Notes: generated from the letters alone by a model not told the origin. DNA of 64,000 nucleotides from Schizochytrium sp. CCTCC M209059 (GCA_000818945.1 KN805374.1:1066848-1130847), one strand, 5' to 3'. Shown: positions 10,463 to 20,524, counted from the stretch's first letter. Made by a program: numbers and translations.

Positions 10463-10720
10463 CTTGCTTCTAGCGTGGCCCCAATCTTAGAAAGACTCAG
10501 ACCAGCTGTTCTGCACGTCATGGCACAAGGCATCGGCGTGGCAAATGATGACAGCTGCGGCGAGGTGAAGCAAGACGCGTGGCGTCGTTGGTGCCTTGCT
10601 TCCAGCGTGGCCCGCTATCTTAGATAGACTCCGACCAGCTGCTCTGCACGTCACGACACAAGGCACGGCGCGGCAAACAACGAAAGCGGCGGCGAGGTGA
10701 AGCGAGACGCGTGGCGTCGG
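10463..10720. repeat. Imperfect 132-bp tandem duplication
   Basis: 10463-10594 and 10595-10720 align end to end with roughly 85% identity and small indels. Shared landmarks are CTTGCTTC..GCGTGGCC, CTTAGA.AGACTC, GACCAGCTG and GGCGAGGTGAAGC. It lies 90-350 bp upstream of the start codon at 10813, so it may be promoter DNA. Confidence 0.8.
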
Positions 10721-10812
10721 AGTTGCGTAGCGCGCGCTGGCTGCAGCGCTCCTCGATACGAAAGGCCTACGCATAGCCCCTTCGTGTCTGCGCAAAACGC
10801 TTGTTCGCTGCC

Positions 10813-12402
10813 ATGAAGCAACGCAGCGGAGGCGGAGCCGGAGGCATGATGGGGGCCGGCGGCAGCAGCAGTGGCACGGGAGGCGGGACCAGCGGCGGCT
10901 TGAGTGTGCCTGCAGGTGGCCTGTCGGCCCGTCTGCGGTCGTTTGATCTGTATAGAAAGATTCCCAGAGACCTCACCGAGGCAAGTGCCGTAGGCGGCAG
11001 CGTCTCGATCGCCTTCGCCCTCTTCTTTCTGCTTATTCTATACTTGGAGCTCTCCAACTTTCTGGCGGTACGAGAGTCGACGGCCATTGAGATTGATCAC
11101 AGCGAAGACAGCATTTTCCAAATGAACATCAACCTCACCTTTGAGTCCCTCAGCTGCGAGTACCTGGGTGTCGACGTGGAAAACGTCCTCGGTCGAAGAC
11201 GCGTCGATATCCTTGACCACTCGTTGCACAAGTACTCGCTCGATGGCGTCAAGGTTGGATCCGTTTCCAAGGGTGGCGCTGGCGACAATGTCGAGGCCGA
11301 ATGGGAACACCTCTACGACGGCACGGACAAGGATGTTTATGGCGTGAAGCGGTATGCGATCGAACTCACCCCGGAGAACTTCGTAAAAACAGTCGACGAA
11401 TTCGAGGTTCTCCTCGTCGACTTTCACGCACCGTGGTGCCCTCACTGCCAACGTCTTGCCCCCATCTATGAGCATGCGGCGCACCTGGTTCGTGATCAGG
11501 CGCCTCACGAGGTGGACGGCCATCACAAGCACTCAATTGCACTCGCAAGTTTTGACTGCACGGTCAAGGCCCACCAGAAAATTTGCATGGACAATGGCAT
11601 CCAGGCATTTCCCACCATTCTCGTCTTTCGCCAGAGCAAGGTCAATCGAGTCACGGGTCCTCGCGGCCGGTACAATGAGCAGTACACGGGTGCGCGCAAG
11701 GCAGAACCTTTGGCCAAGTTTGCCATTTCCGTCCTCAAAGAAGTTCAAGCCGAGGACAAGGGCGCGCTTCCGGAGCCTCACAAGGGCCACGACGTGGAAA
11801 AGGACGGCAAGCCCGAATCTAAAGTCACGGCGCTCGGCTGCCGCGTCGAGGGTTTTCTCAACTTGCGTCGCGTGCCGGGCAGAGTCATCTTTCACCCCAA
11901 GCTGTCCGGCCACACGTTCGAGACAGGACTTCTCAAGCTCGATCATTTCATCCGTCACCTAAGTTTTGGCAAACACAGTGCAAAGCTTGTTCGCAGCCAG
12001 GCTCTTCCAGTCGAAGGCGCCTACGCTGACAAGGTTGGACGTCCGATTGTTCTCGCCGAGGGCATCGACGAGATCCCCTTTAGTGCCAGCGACAACAACT
12101 ACACTCACGAGCATTACATCAAGGTCATTGGGACCTCGCGCAGGCCTCGCCGTGGCAAGTCTATCAACGCATACGAATACACCATCTCCAGCGATACGCA
12201 CCCAACGCTAGCTGAAGTCCCTCAGGTCATTTTCAGTTATGACCTTGCGCCCTTCAAGGTTCTCGTTGTTGAAGAGACCAAGCCTTGGATCGAGGGTTTT
12301 ACTTCAATGTGCGCTATTCTTGGTGGCGTGTACACCGTCTCGGTTCTCTTCGAGGGCGTCTTATCTTCTGTCGTCAACACGCTGACGAAAAAGCTCGACT
12401 AA
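10813..12402 (+). CDS. ERV46/ERGIC-thioredoxin fusion (PDI-C, PDIL5-4 type)
   Basis: 529 residues from ATG 10813. After a Gly/Ser-rich N-terminus comes an ERGIC-N module (FDLYRKIPRDLTEASAVGG) with a membrane segment at about 55-80, and the start of the lumenal ERV domain. A thioredoxin domain is then inserted (FHAPWCPHCQ, CxxC at about 207-210), followed by the rest of the COPII-coated ERV domain (SYDLAPFKVLV) and a second membrane segment at about 496-518. This order matches the plant PDI-C / PDIL5-4 class. By family knowledge it is an ER-Golgi cycling membrane protein whose lumenal thioredoxin active site could act on disulfides of cargo. The Cys-Pro-His-Cys site is intact. Length is normal for the class. 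Confidence 0.9.
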   Translation: MKQRSGGGAGGMMGAGGSSSGTGGGTSGGLSVPAGGLSARLRSFDLYRKIPRDLTEASAVGGSVSIAFALFFLLILYLELSNFLAVRESTAIEIDHSEDSIFQMNINLTFESLSCEYLGVDVENVLGRRRVDILDHSLHKYSLDGVKVGSVSKGGAGDNVEAEWEHLYDGTDKDVYGVKRYAIELTPENFVKTVDEFEVLLVDFHAPWCPHCQRLAPIYEHAAHLVRDQAPHEVDGHHKHSIALASFDCTVKAHQKICMDNGIQAFPTILVFRQSKVNRVTGPRGRYNEQYTGARKAEPLAKFAISVLKEVQAEDKGALPEPHKGHDVEKDGKPESKVTALGCRVEGFLNLRRVPGRVIFHPKLSGHTFETGLLKLDHFIRHLSFGKHSAKLVRSQALPVEGAYADKVGRPIVLAEGIDEIPFSASDNNYTHEHYIKVIGTSRRPRRGKSINAYEYTISSDTHPTLAEVPQVIFSYDLAPFKVLVVEETKPWIEGFTSMCAILGGVYTVSVLFEGVLSSVVNTLTKKLD

Positions 12403-13159
12403 TGTAAGGTGTATTACTTGCCCAGTTTTTACAAAGAAACTCTCTCTCTCTCTCTCTCACCATCTCTCTCTCTTTGACCACGATGGTAGACGTAGTATAC
12501 CGACCATTGTTATCCGCACAAGCAGCCAGAAGCAAGTTTGCCTATCGTTCGTGATGTCTGCCTTCTTCCCGTTCGATATATTTCAATGTTCTTGTCACCG
12601 CAAAACTGAAAAACCGCAAACCAATACAAAAATTAAAAAAAGATAACTTGAAATAGGAAAAGAAGAAAGCGTGGCAGAGACGCAGACCGCGATCGCACGC
12701 GCGCTTCCGCGCTTCTCGTTCGCCAGACACGGTCCCACGCCTGCCTCGCCAACGCCGCTGCTGCGCGCTTTACCGCCGGCCGCTGATCTTTGCGCAGGAA
12801 GGGGGCGCGGGAATCAAAAGCGCCACGGCACGCGACCGTCAGTCAGTCAACCCATTCGCCATCGGCCGGCCGGCAAACCTGCCTTGCACTCACCCAAGGG
12901 AAAGGGAGGAGCAAGGACGGGACGCGAGCCGGACGGAGGCCCTGCTCGCGTGGGGCCAGGCGGGCGGCTCCACGGATCGACTGGCCAGGCAGCGGCCCAA
13001 AGCGTGAAGAAGCGATACATCTTGGCTTTGGCACGTCGTACTCAGCGTGGCATAGCCTGGGCCTAACAACTAACTCGCTGCCAACCAAGGCGGCCAACGA
13101 CCAACCTCGCCGCGGCGCGGCGCAGAAACGTCTTCGCGGTGACATTACTCCCTGTGATC
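12403..13159. other. Spacer with CT repeat
   Basis: A (TC)n run lies at about 12440-12473, then GC-rich DNA up to the next start at 13160. No gene or RNA recognised. Confidence 0.5.
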
Positions 13160-16100
13160 ATGTCCGCGGAAGCAAAGACCTCCGCGACGGCCAAAACTTC
13201 ACAATGCAAATTCTATTCACGAAAGGGCGGCTGCCGCTTCGGCGACCGCTGTCGATTCGCTCATATTGACGGCGACGAGCCTGGCTCCGCTGAGCCTTCA
13301 GCGCCAGTTTCGGGTAGCAAGAGCACTCCAGTTTCAGATCCTGTTCCTCCAGGCGTAGATCCTAAGGCTTGGCGAATCATGCCGCCGGCGATCAAGAACA
13401 GGATTCTTGGCGACATGCGAACGAGCTCCCCTCAATCCTCGGCCCCGACCCGTCCCGCCGGAGCAAAGGCCAACAAAGCAGGGGCTAGCGCCCCCAAATC
13501 GCTCTCAAGTCCCTCGCACCATACTTCGCAGGGCGCTGCGCCCGCAGGAGCTAATAAATCTTTGCCGTTGCAGCGCTCCACAGTCGAAACCCCCACTTCA
13601 TCCTCTCCGGCGCGGCCCGAGGGCATCGACGCCGCGCTTTGGCAGTCAATGCCTCAGTTTCTTCGCGATAAGATTCTTACTGAGCTCTCCAATAAGAAGA
13701 GCACGCAATCGCATAGAGGTGCTGCAAAAGGAACCAAGCCATCAAACATGGATGAAGGTTCAAAGAAGACGGACAAGACACCTTTGTCGAAAAAGGCTCC
13801 TTCAGTTGCACAGGCTCCGATCGACTGGACGCGTGGTCCTTTCTTGCCGGAAGCTTCCCCCGTCGCACGCGTTCCTGGCAACGCGCTTGCGTACTTTGCC
13901 ATCGATCCCGTACGCGCCGAGATTGCTATTTGCTCGCTGAGTTCCAAGCCAGACAAGGTCAACATCTACAGCTCCGACGAAGGCAACTATCAGTTCACCC
14001 TCACTCTCCCTGCGGATGGCGGACCGCTCACCTTTGATCCAAAGCGCGGAAATCTTCTCGTGCTTTTGTCCAACAAGGGCCAAATTGTTTACTTTGCTCG
14101 CCAAGGGAAAAAATGGGTGCAGGATCGCGCAGCTATCGAAATGCGCGTCGATATCTCGCAGTGCGCCGAGGCTATCCATATGTCACGCAATCCTGAATTT
14201 GCGGGCATTCTCATTCGTCTTAATAAAGCCCGGGCCCAGAAGCTAGGCATGCCACCTTTTCTGGCATACACTCCGCAGGGTATTGTGTTTCTTCCCGAGT
14301 CTTTTGAACATTTTCAGGACATTTGCACAATACCAGGGAGCGACATCTCAGTTCTTGCCACAGACAATCAGATCTTTGCTCGACAGGCGCAGACATTTAG
14401 GGAAATTCCCTTTCTCGGCAAGGGGAAGGCACCGCCTTCGACCCTTCATTTGAGCGTTGGGCCGGACGGCAAGATATACGCACTCGCGCGCTGGGGAACC
14501 ACGCTTGAGACAAGAGTCTATTGGCTCACCGAGGAAGATTGCAACATGCATGTCCAAGTCTCCTCGCGCATCATTGCGCTCGAGAAGCCGTATTTTGCCG
14601 TGCACTCTTTTGAAGCGGGCCGCGACGGTGTTCTTTTCGTTTGCATTATCGAGTCACCTCACGCTAGTGCAAAAGGCGGCCCGAAATCGCATTGGAAATC
14701 GCACCGTGAGATCTATCGTATTGATCCGCACCCGGCAGCGAGCAAGCTACAATTCTCCGAGGCTGCAGGTCTCATCCGTCGCGTTTGTGGCGATAGCGTT
14801 ATCCTGCGTCAATCGTCGAGCACATTGCAAGATTCGCAACACGTAGGAAATGTGGCTGTGGCGAATGGTTTGGCGCCTTCTGGGGCCTGGGAAGTCTCCG
14901 CATCACCTGGTCCCAGCAGCGGGTCGGCACTTGCACCGCAAGTTGTGCCCCAAACGAGGTCGCGAACGGCGCCTGTTCAAGAGGCATCGCCAAAGCATGA
15001 GTCCCTCCATATCGATACGCGTGCGCCACCAGGCATGGCACCGATCCATCAACACGCGCTGGATTCGCAAGCTCCCACGAATATCGCAACGGACGGCGTG
15101 GATAACCAATCCGCCTTGGGTGCAAGCCATTTTCCTCTTTCTTCGTCCGCGCACGGGGCTTCTTCATCGCCATTCGGTGGTCTTCCATCGGGGGATCTCG
15201 ACGCACACTCTCCGCTTGGGCCGGGCGCTGGGGGATTCTTCAGCTTCGCACCGACGTCAAGCTCGGGCGGATTCTATGGTCATTTCGGAGGCGCTTTCTC
15301 GTCCGGTCACCCCGTATCATTGCCGCACGTGCAGACACCTTTGGGTCAGCCTCAGACTTCTGGGCATCATCAACAGCACGTCGATGACAGCTTTCATCAG
15401 CAAGTGTCGTTGTCTTTGCCACCACCCACTGCGGCGCCGCCTCTCACGGAGAGCCAAACCGCGACAACACCGCGCTCGCCCCCTCCTGGATTTGGTCTCT
15501 CGGGTCCTGCTGCTCGACCTGACCCGCAGCAGCCAAGGGAGAATCCCACTCTTCCGCCTCGCTCCATTCCAGCTCCTGAAGCCCGTAGACCACAAGAGAC
15601 TGTGGTGCATGACGTCGTCGCTTCTGAATCTAATGCAGAATCGATGTCAAACCAGGAGGTCCATGCGCAGAGTATCATGGAGCAGTTTGGAGACCAGCCG
15701 ATTGGTCAAGAAGATGCCAATGACGCCGTTTCAAGTGTTTGGAGCGCCCCAAACGAAGCATGGAAGCCTGGTCCTTTTCCATCATCTCCGAGTCAAAGTG
15801 TAAAAGTGGCCGTCTCTTCAACACCAAAGGGAAAGGACGGTGCGCAGATGAAAGCCAGCGGACCTGCAAAGGTCGGCACGCAGATGAAGACGAGTGAGCA
15901 GGCGGCGAAGGCAGCCAAGCAGCCGCCAGCAGACCGACCGGCTGATGCTGGCGACAAGAAAAGATCCAGCCAAGCCTCATTGAATGATTGCCCCATCTGC
16001 TTTGAAGACATGGATGATCCGCGACGTCTCTTGGTCGCTGGCAAATGTGGTCATTGTTTTCATCGCGTTTGCCTTGACGACTGGATGGGAAAAGAGGGTG

Positions 16101-18454
16101 AGAAGCACCAGCGATGCCCAATGTGCAACAACGCAATCAACAAAGCTGCAGTTTTTGTCCCTCACGAGCGTCCCAAGGAAGGGCGCGTGCATCTGGGCCA
16201 CCAAGATTCGACGTCTACTGGTCCCCCCGTCTCCACAAGGACCCCCACTGCACCCGTCGCCACAAGGACCTCGGCTGCAAAGACGATGACTCCTTCTGCT
16301 GCCTTGAGCAAATCTGAGAAAGAAGTCTTCGCTTTAGCTGCTGCACCGGCAGCAGGCACAGGCGCGAGCGCAACCGCAAGCACGGGCAAGACCTGGACGA
16401 GCAATCTCACTCATCACTCGAGTTCCGGGACTGCGAGTAACTCGGAGGATGCTTTTGTCGTGCAGCGCACAAAGCCAGCGCATATTCTTAAAAAAGAAAA
16501 GAAGCTCAATGCCGCGCGGCGCGCGGCGCTTGCTGCGGAGGAAGCCAAAAAGAGCCTTTTCGCATCAGATGACGAGGATGAAGACGAGGAAAGCGAGGAA
16601 AGCGAAGAGGAGGATGAGAATCGCAAGAAAAAGACCAGCGATCACGCAGATGGCAAAGAGTCCGCGACAAAGAACACCCGCGCCTCAAAAGAGTCCGCGA
16701 GCAAGAGCGGTGACGAGGACGCAGGCAAGAGTGGCAAAGCATCTTCGACCAAGAATAACAAAGGTAAACCAACGGAAGCAGAGAGCAGCAAAGGGGATTC
16801 ATTTAAGCGCAAGGCTGAGCAGCTCATGAAGAGACGCTCGTATACTGCGGCTCTCGCGCAGTTCAAAGAGGCAATCGCAGAAACACCCGGTGACTTCGAT
16901 CTGCACTATGGAGCCGGCCAGTGCGCTCTCTCGTTGAAGCAGTTCGAAGAAGCCGAAGAGCAATTCTCCGTGTGCGCGCTTCTGCGCGACGACAATCACA
17001 AGGTTCACCTGAGTCTCGGTCGACTCCGCATGCAACAGGGCCATCTGAGCGCGGCCGCGGAAAGCTTTGACGCTGCGATTCGCATCAATCCACTTGCGTT
17101 CGAGTCATGCGCGTCCGAAAGAAGGACTTTGGAGCAAGCAATGGAGAAGCTTGAGCGTGCCAAGCAGCTCAAAGAGCATGGCAAACTGAAAAAGGCGCTC
17201 TCTGTGGCTGGTGAGGGTCTCAAGTTAGTTCCCTCTTGCGCGGAGCTGATGCAATTCCAAGAAAATGTCAAGGTCATGAAAGATGACCTCGACATGTCCT
17301 CCATGGTTGCCAAAATCCGCAGCTACGTCGAAGCAGGAGACTATCCTACAGCGGAAGATCTCATGACGAAGGTCATGGGCCGCATCTCGCAGTCTAGCAA
17401 AGCCAAAGCCACTGCAGAGATCTGGGCCCTCGCTGCGTACATCGCAGTGAAGCAGAGCAACTACGAGCTGGCGATTCGACAGTACGAATTTGCGTACCAA
17501 TGCGACACGGGCAACCAGCTTCAATTGAAGAGCTTTCACGATGCAAATCAGCTTTTGCAGGCGGGCATCAGAATGGCCGAAGACGATCAGCACTCCGAGG
17601 CGCTGCTCAACTTCGTCCAGGCTCACAAAAAGCAACCCCACGGCATGGCCTGGTTCGTCAGCAGCATCTTCCTTCAAATGGGGGAATCGCTTCACGCCCT
17701 TGGGGAGAGGGAGAAAGCTTGCAGTGCGTACTCGCGCGCGGTGGAGTCGAGCCCGGACAATATCTCGGTGGCGCTCGCAAAGATTCAGTATCTAGAGCGC
17801 CTCGGTGACTCTTCGTCCATTTTCAATGCGTTCTTGACAGCGCGATATGCCGAGGCTCACATGCAAGACCATAATAACAAGCGGACACTTGCCTCGCGCC
17901 AGCGAAGACTCTTTGACGAGTACACCAGGTTGCGACGCCTGAACGATACGGACGCTCGCGCAGCGAATCACGTGGACTATTATCGAGTCCTTGGTCTCAG
18001 TCACGCACGAAGACAGGCATCTTCGAAGCTCATTTTCGAATCCTTTGAGCGCAAGAGCATGAAGCTTCTCAAGAACCACATGCACGATGAGGACGACCCA
18101 TCGGTGCGGCGTCACTTGCTCGACCTTGGCGAAGCCTTCTCAGTGCTTTCTGATCCAGAATTGCGCGAAAAGTATGACAGGGGGCTTCTCTTCGAGGAGC
18201 CCTTTTTTGAAGCAGGTAAGGCCAAGCAACGCCAGGACGAGATGCTGAAAAGACTTGACAAAGCAGACCCATCGGCGGGTTGGTCTGCCTTCAAGGAGCT
18301 TCTGGATCGCTTTGAAAAAGATATCGACGACTGTGACGAGGACCTGGACTACGAGTATGTCTATGGAGATGACCCAACGCCTTCAGACAGCTACCGAGCC
18401 GACGTCTCTCCAACAAGTAGTCAGGACGGCTCGCAATCGCTCGATCTCGATTGA
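13160..18454 (+). CDS. Large CCCH / propeller-like / RING-H2 / TPR / J-like protein
   Basis: 1764 residues in one frame from ATG 13160. In order: a CCCH zinc finger at residues 16-35 (C-x8-C-x5-C-x3-H), which in other proteins binds RNA; two similar motifs at about 63-87 and 152-176 (GVDPKAWRIMPPAIKNRIL; GIDAALWQSMPQFLRDKIL) resembling ubiquitin-binding UBM motifs; a beta-rich, propeller-like region at about 227-530; a long Pro/Ser/Gly-rich linker; a RING-H2 finger at about 944-990 (CPIC, CGHCFHRVC, CPMC); an acidic/Lys-rich stretch; TPR-type helical repeats at about 1213-1540; and a J-domain-like segment at about 1600-1677 (DYYRVLGLS, FSVLSDPELREKYDRG) lacking the HPD tripeptide. A ubiquitin ligase acting on RNA-bound or chaperone-linked substrates is a reasonable inference. 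I know no family with this exact order. Confidence 0.85.
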   Translation: MSAEAKTSATAKTSQCKFYSRKGGCRFGDRCRFAHIDGDEPGSAEPSAPVSGSKSTPVSDPVPPGVDPKAWRIMPPAIKNRILGDMRTSSPQSSAPTRPAGAKANKAGASAPKSLSSPSHHTSQGAAPAGANKSLPLQRSTVETPTSSSPARPEGIDAALWQSMPQFLRDKILTELSNKKSTQSHRGAAKGTKPSNMDEGSKKTDKTPLSKKAPSVAQAPIDWTRGPFLPEASPVARVPGNALAYFAIDPVRAEIAICSLSSKPDKVNIYSSDEGNYQFTLTLPADGGPLTFDPKRGNLLVLLSNKGQIVYFARQGKKWVQDRAAIEMRVDISQCAEAIHMSRNPEFAGILIRLNKARAQKLGMPPFLAYTPQGIVFLPESFEHFQDICTIPGSDISVLATDNQIFARQAQTFREIPFLGKGKAPPSTLHLSVGPDGKIYALARWGTTLETRVYWLTEEDCNMHVQVSSRIIALEKPYFAVHSFEAGRDGVLFVCIIESPHASAKGGPKSHWKSHREIYRIDPHPAASKLQFSEAAGLIRRVCGDSVILRQSSSTLQDSQHVGNVAVANGLAPSGAWEVSASPGPSSGSALAPQVVPQTRSRTAPVQEASPKHESLHIDTRAPPGMAPIHQHALDSQAPTNIATDGVDNQSALGASHFPLSSSAHGASSSPFGGLPSGDLDAHSPLGPGAGGFFSFAPTSSSGGFYGHFGGAFSSGHPVSLPHVQTPLGQPQTSGHHQQHVDDSFHQQVSLSLPPPTAAPPLTESQTATTPRSPPPGFGLSGPAARPDPQQPRENPTLPPRSIPAPEARRPQETVVHDVVASESNAESMSNQEVHAQSIMEQFGDQPIGQEDANDAVSSVWSAPNEAWKPGPFPSSPSQSVKVAVSSTPKGKDGAQMKASGPAKVGTQMKTSEQAAKAAKQPPADRPADAGDKKRSSQASLNDCPICFEDMDDPRRLLVAGKCGHCFHRVCLDDWMGKEGEKHQRCPMCNNAINKAAVFVPHERPKEGRVHLGHQDSTSTGPPVSTRTPTAPVATRTSAAKTMTPSAALSKSEKEVFALAAAPAAGTGASATASTGKTWTSNLTHHSSSGTASNSEDAFVVQRTKPAHILKKEKKLNAARRAALAAEEAKKSLFASDDEDEDEESEESEEEDENRKKKTSDHADGKESATKNTRASKESASKSGDEDAGKSGKASSTKNNKGKPTEAESSKGDSFKRKAEQLMKRRSYTAALAQFKEAIAETPGDFDLHYGAGQCALSLKQFEEAEEQFSVCALLRDDNHKVHLSLGRLRMQQGHLSAAAESFDAAIRINPLAFESCASERRTLEQAMEKLERAKQLKEHGKLKKALSVAGEGLKLVPSCAELMQFQENVKVMKDDLDMSSMVAKIRSYVEAGDYPTAEDLMTKVMGRISQSSKAKATAEIWALAAYIAVKQSNYELAIRQYEFAYQCDTGNQLQLKSFHDANQLLQAGIRMAEDDQHSEALLNFVQAHKKQPHGMAWFVSSIFLQMGESLHALGEREKACSAYSRAVESSPDNISVALAKIQYLERLGDSSSIFNAFLTARYAEAHMQDHNNKRTLASRQRRLFDEYTRLRRLNDTDARAANHVDYYRVLGLSHARRQASSKLIFESFERKSMKLLKNHMHDEDDPSVRRHLLDLGEAFSVLSDPELREKYDRGLLFEEPFFEAGKAKQRQDEMLKRLDKADPSAGWSAFKELLDRFEKDIDDCDEDLDYEYVYGDDPTPSDSYRADVSPTSSQDGSQSLDLD

Positions 18455-18667
18455 GACTCTTTGATCTACTCCCCCTTTGAATACAACTATAGCAACAACA
18501 ACAACAACAGCAACGATAAAAGGGATAAAGAAATGCGTTCAGGTACCAAACGGGCACGGCGATCGTGTTCATCTTCTCAGCGACCCTTTGGGCTCCTGAC
18601 CTTTTCCATCACTTTCTCCAATAATCACAACATTCATTCTTTCGCTCCTCCATTTCTCAACACAACG

Positions 18668-19978
18668 TCAAAGCTTTGCTTTACTCAGGATGGTCTCGCG
18701 GAGAGAGAGAGACTGCGCCTTGAACCCATGATTGAGCGGGGCCAATGCCATGTTTGGCGCCCCTCCAGCTTGAAAGACGGAAAGATAGCGTTTCAAGAAG
18801 ACACGACCTGCGACAAAGAGTGGCCCAAACTCATTGTTTACGTCCAAGGACTGGAGAAGAAGCGCCGGGCAGGCATCATGCTCAATTTGTGCGTCGCTGC
18901 TGAAGTCTTTGCTGTCGAAAACGTAATGGTCCCCATTGATGACATACGTGAGAGTGCCATTCCCCAAAAGAGGAAGTCCGTCTTTGGTGGTTTCATGCGC
19001 GTCCATGGTGGCGCATGCAGAGCGATGCCGGTGCACGAGCTCTTTGTACACAACCGACGGCATCGTATTGAGCGTGCTTCCGGAATCAAAGGCGAGCTTG
19101 CAAATGTTGTCCGGACATGCAGTTCCTTTCCTGTCTCCATCATCGTCATCGAGAAGGGACTTGCCATTGAAAAGAACATCGTCGAGCTTGACCGTCCAGT
19201 AATGCTCCTGAATGATGGGATATGTCCTGAGCTGGTCACCAAGATACTGGTCTTTAAAATCTTCGGGCTCCCCGACGGCAAAGAACTGCTCGCGAGGGCC
19301 GAGAAAAAAGTAAAACTGAGGATTGTCGAGAGAGCCTTGAGAGACAAAATTCTCGAGAATAGGGACCGTGTCTGCGTGCGCCAATGACTTGAAAGCAAGG
19401 CCGATGAGCCCTGAAAAGGTTGGCGTCTGGAAGACAACTCCTTGTTGCTTGTTTACCAGCATGATATCTTGGTGCGGAAAGACGATAGGGTTCGCTCCAC
19501 CGATGGACACCGTGTCTTTGGCCAGAGTAGCGGAAATCGTTCCAGAACCAAAGGTGATAACGACTTCGTTCTTATTTGCCGAAACCTCGAGGGTTGGTGA
19601 TGCTGCAGGGTCAAATTGCGCATGCGATGCGCACGTTTTCGATTCGCACGACTTCGACGTCACCCATGTGTTTGCGCTCCCCGTATCAAGCGCAAGAGGA
19701 AATTTCTGTCCGCCAATGCTGGCGTTGATCACCGAGAGCATTCGCGCGTCTTTGTTGAGCACTGTTTCCCAGTTGTTTTGCCCCTCTGCGAGGAGCTTTT
19801 GTTGCATGTGTAAGGCACGAATGTGTTCTAGCGCAAGCGATTCTGTGTGCATGCGAGCCTTCATCGCATCTGTATTGACGATGCACATACAGACCAACAG
19901 CGTGCCGATTGCTGCGGCCAGCAACGAGCGTGGGTTGCTCTTCTTCTTCTTCTTGGACAGCATGGCGGCTGCACTCAT
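18668..19978 (-). CDS. Pepsin-family aspartic protease (A1)
   Basis: 436 residues from the first ATG of the frame (19978). A poly-Lys patch precedes a hydrophobic signal sequence or anchor at about 17-36; a helical propeptide-like segment follows to about 80. The bilobal protease has both catalytic aspartates, D98 in DTGSANTW and D298 in DSGSTLN. The flap reads ITFGSGT, so the tyrosine usual in pepsins is Phe here. A1 enzymes cleave proteins in acidic compartments or outside the cell; lysosome/vacuole or secretion is inferred from the signal. The gene is convergent with the RING/TPR gene (stop 18454), leaving 213 bp between stops. A second Met at residue 6 (19963) is an alternative start. Confidence 0.9.
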   Translation of the reverse strand: MSAAAMLSKKKKKSNPRSLLAAAIGTLLVCMCIVNTDAMKARMHTESLALEHIRALHMQQKLLAEGQNNWETVLNKDARMLSVINASIGGQKFPLALDTGSANTWVTSKSCESKTCASHAQFDPAASPTLEVSANKNEVVITFGSGTISATLAKDTVSIGGANPIVFPHQDIMLVNKQQGVVFQTPTFSGLIGLAFKSLAHADTVPILENFVSQGSLDNPQFYFFLGPREQFFAVGEPEDFKDQYLGDQLRTYPIIQEHYWTVKLDDVLFNGKSLLDDDDGDRKGTACPDNICKLAFDSGSTLNTMPSVVYKELVHRHRSACATMDAHETTKDGLPLLGNGTLTYVINGDHYVFDSKDFSSDAQIEHDACPALLLQSLDVNNEFGPLFVAGRVFLKRYLSVFQAGGAPNMALAPLNHGFKAQSLSLRETILSKAKL

Positions 19979-20524
19979 CAAACTTGATTCCTCTATCTCA
20001 CGTCCTTGCAAGGGAGGGCACGCCGCCGCCAAGGAGCGAGAGGGAAGAGCAAAGCAGCGACGAGAGAAGAGAGAGGGCTGCCCGTGCGGCGGCCGGCGCG
20101 CCGCAGCGCAGGTATGCGAGCTCGAGTTTGGCGATTGTTGATTGCCGCTTGTCGCTTGGAAAAGAAAGCGAGCGAGCGAGGACGATCGATCTCTTCTTCT
20201 CTTCGTCAACAACTTGGCAACAACAAAGTAACAAACAGCCAGACTAAGAGTGAGAGAACAAAAGAACGAAACAGCTAGGATTGAGTTGAACTTCTTCGAA
20301 AACTTCCGAGTCAAGTAAAACAGAGGTAAAGTTTACATTTGGGGCATAATGCTACAACAACCAACGTCGATAGCACGGAGAGAGAGAGACAAGCTAGCAT
20401 ACCCGCGAGAGGCGCTGCTGAGCTGGATGGATCCCATTGGCGAAGTAAGATAAGAAGCTCTTACCATGGTGCTGATGCTTCTCAGTGTTTGCGGTGCCAG
20501 AGACGAAGCGTTTCTCTTTTCTTA
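19979..20524. other. Spacer and 5' region of the protease gene
   Basis: Contains GCGA-type repeats at about 20165-20180 and a GAGAGAGA run at about 20380. No gene recognised. It also holds the 3' end of the SH2 gene, which stops at 20525. Confidence 0.5.

Larger units (their letters stand above)
10056..10812. other. Spacer between PH-like and ERV/thioredoxin genes
   Basis: Contains the 3' end of the PH-like transcript (AATAAA at 10143-10148), short AGCCAGCTACTC repeats at about 10055-10085, and a 132-bp imperfect tandem duplication listed separately. No gene recognised. Confidence 0.6.

Noticed and set aside
18461..20141. Long plus-strand open frames opposite the aspartic protease
   Set aside because: Opposite strand carries both catalytic motifs and full family similarity; these frames have none.
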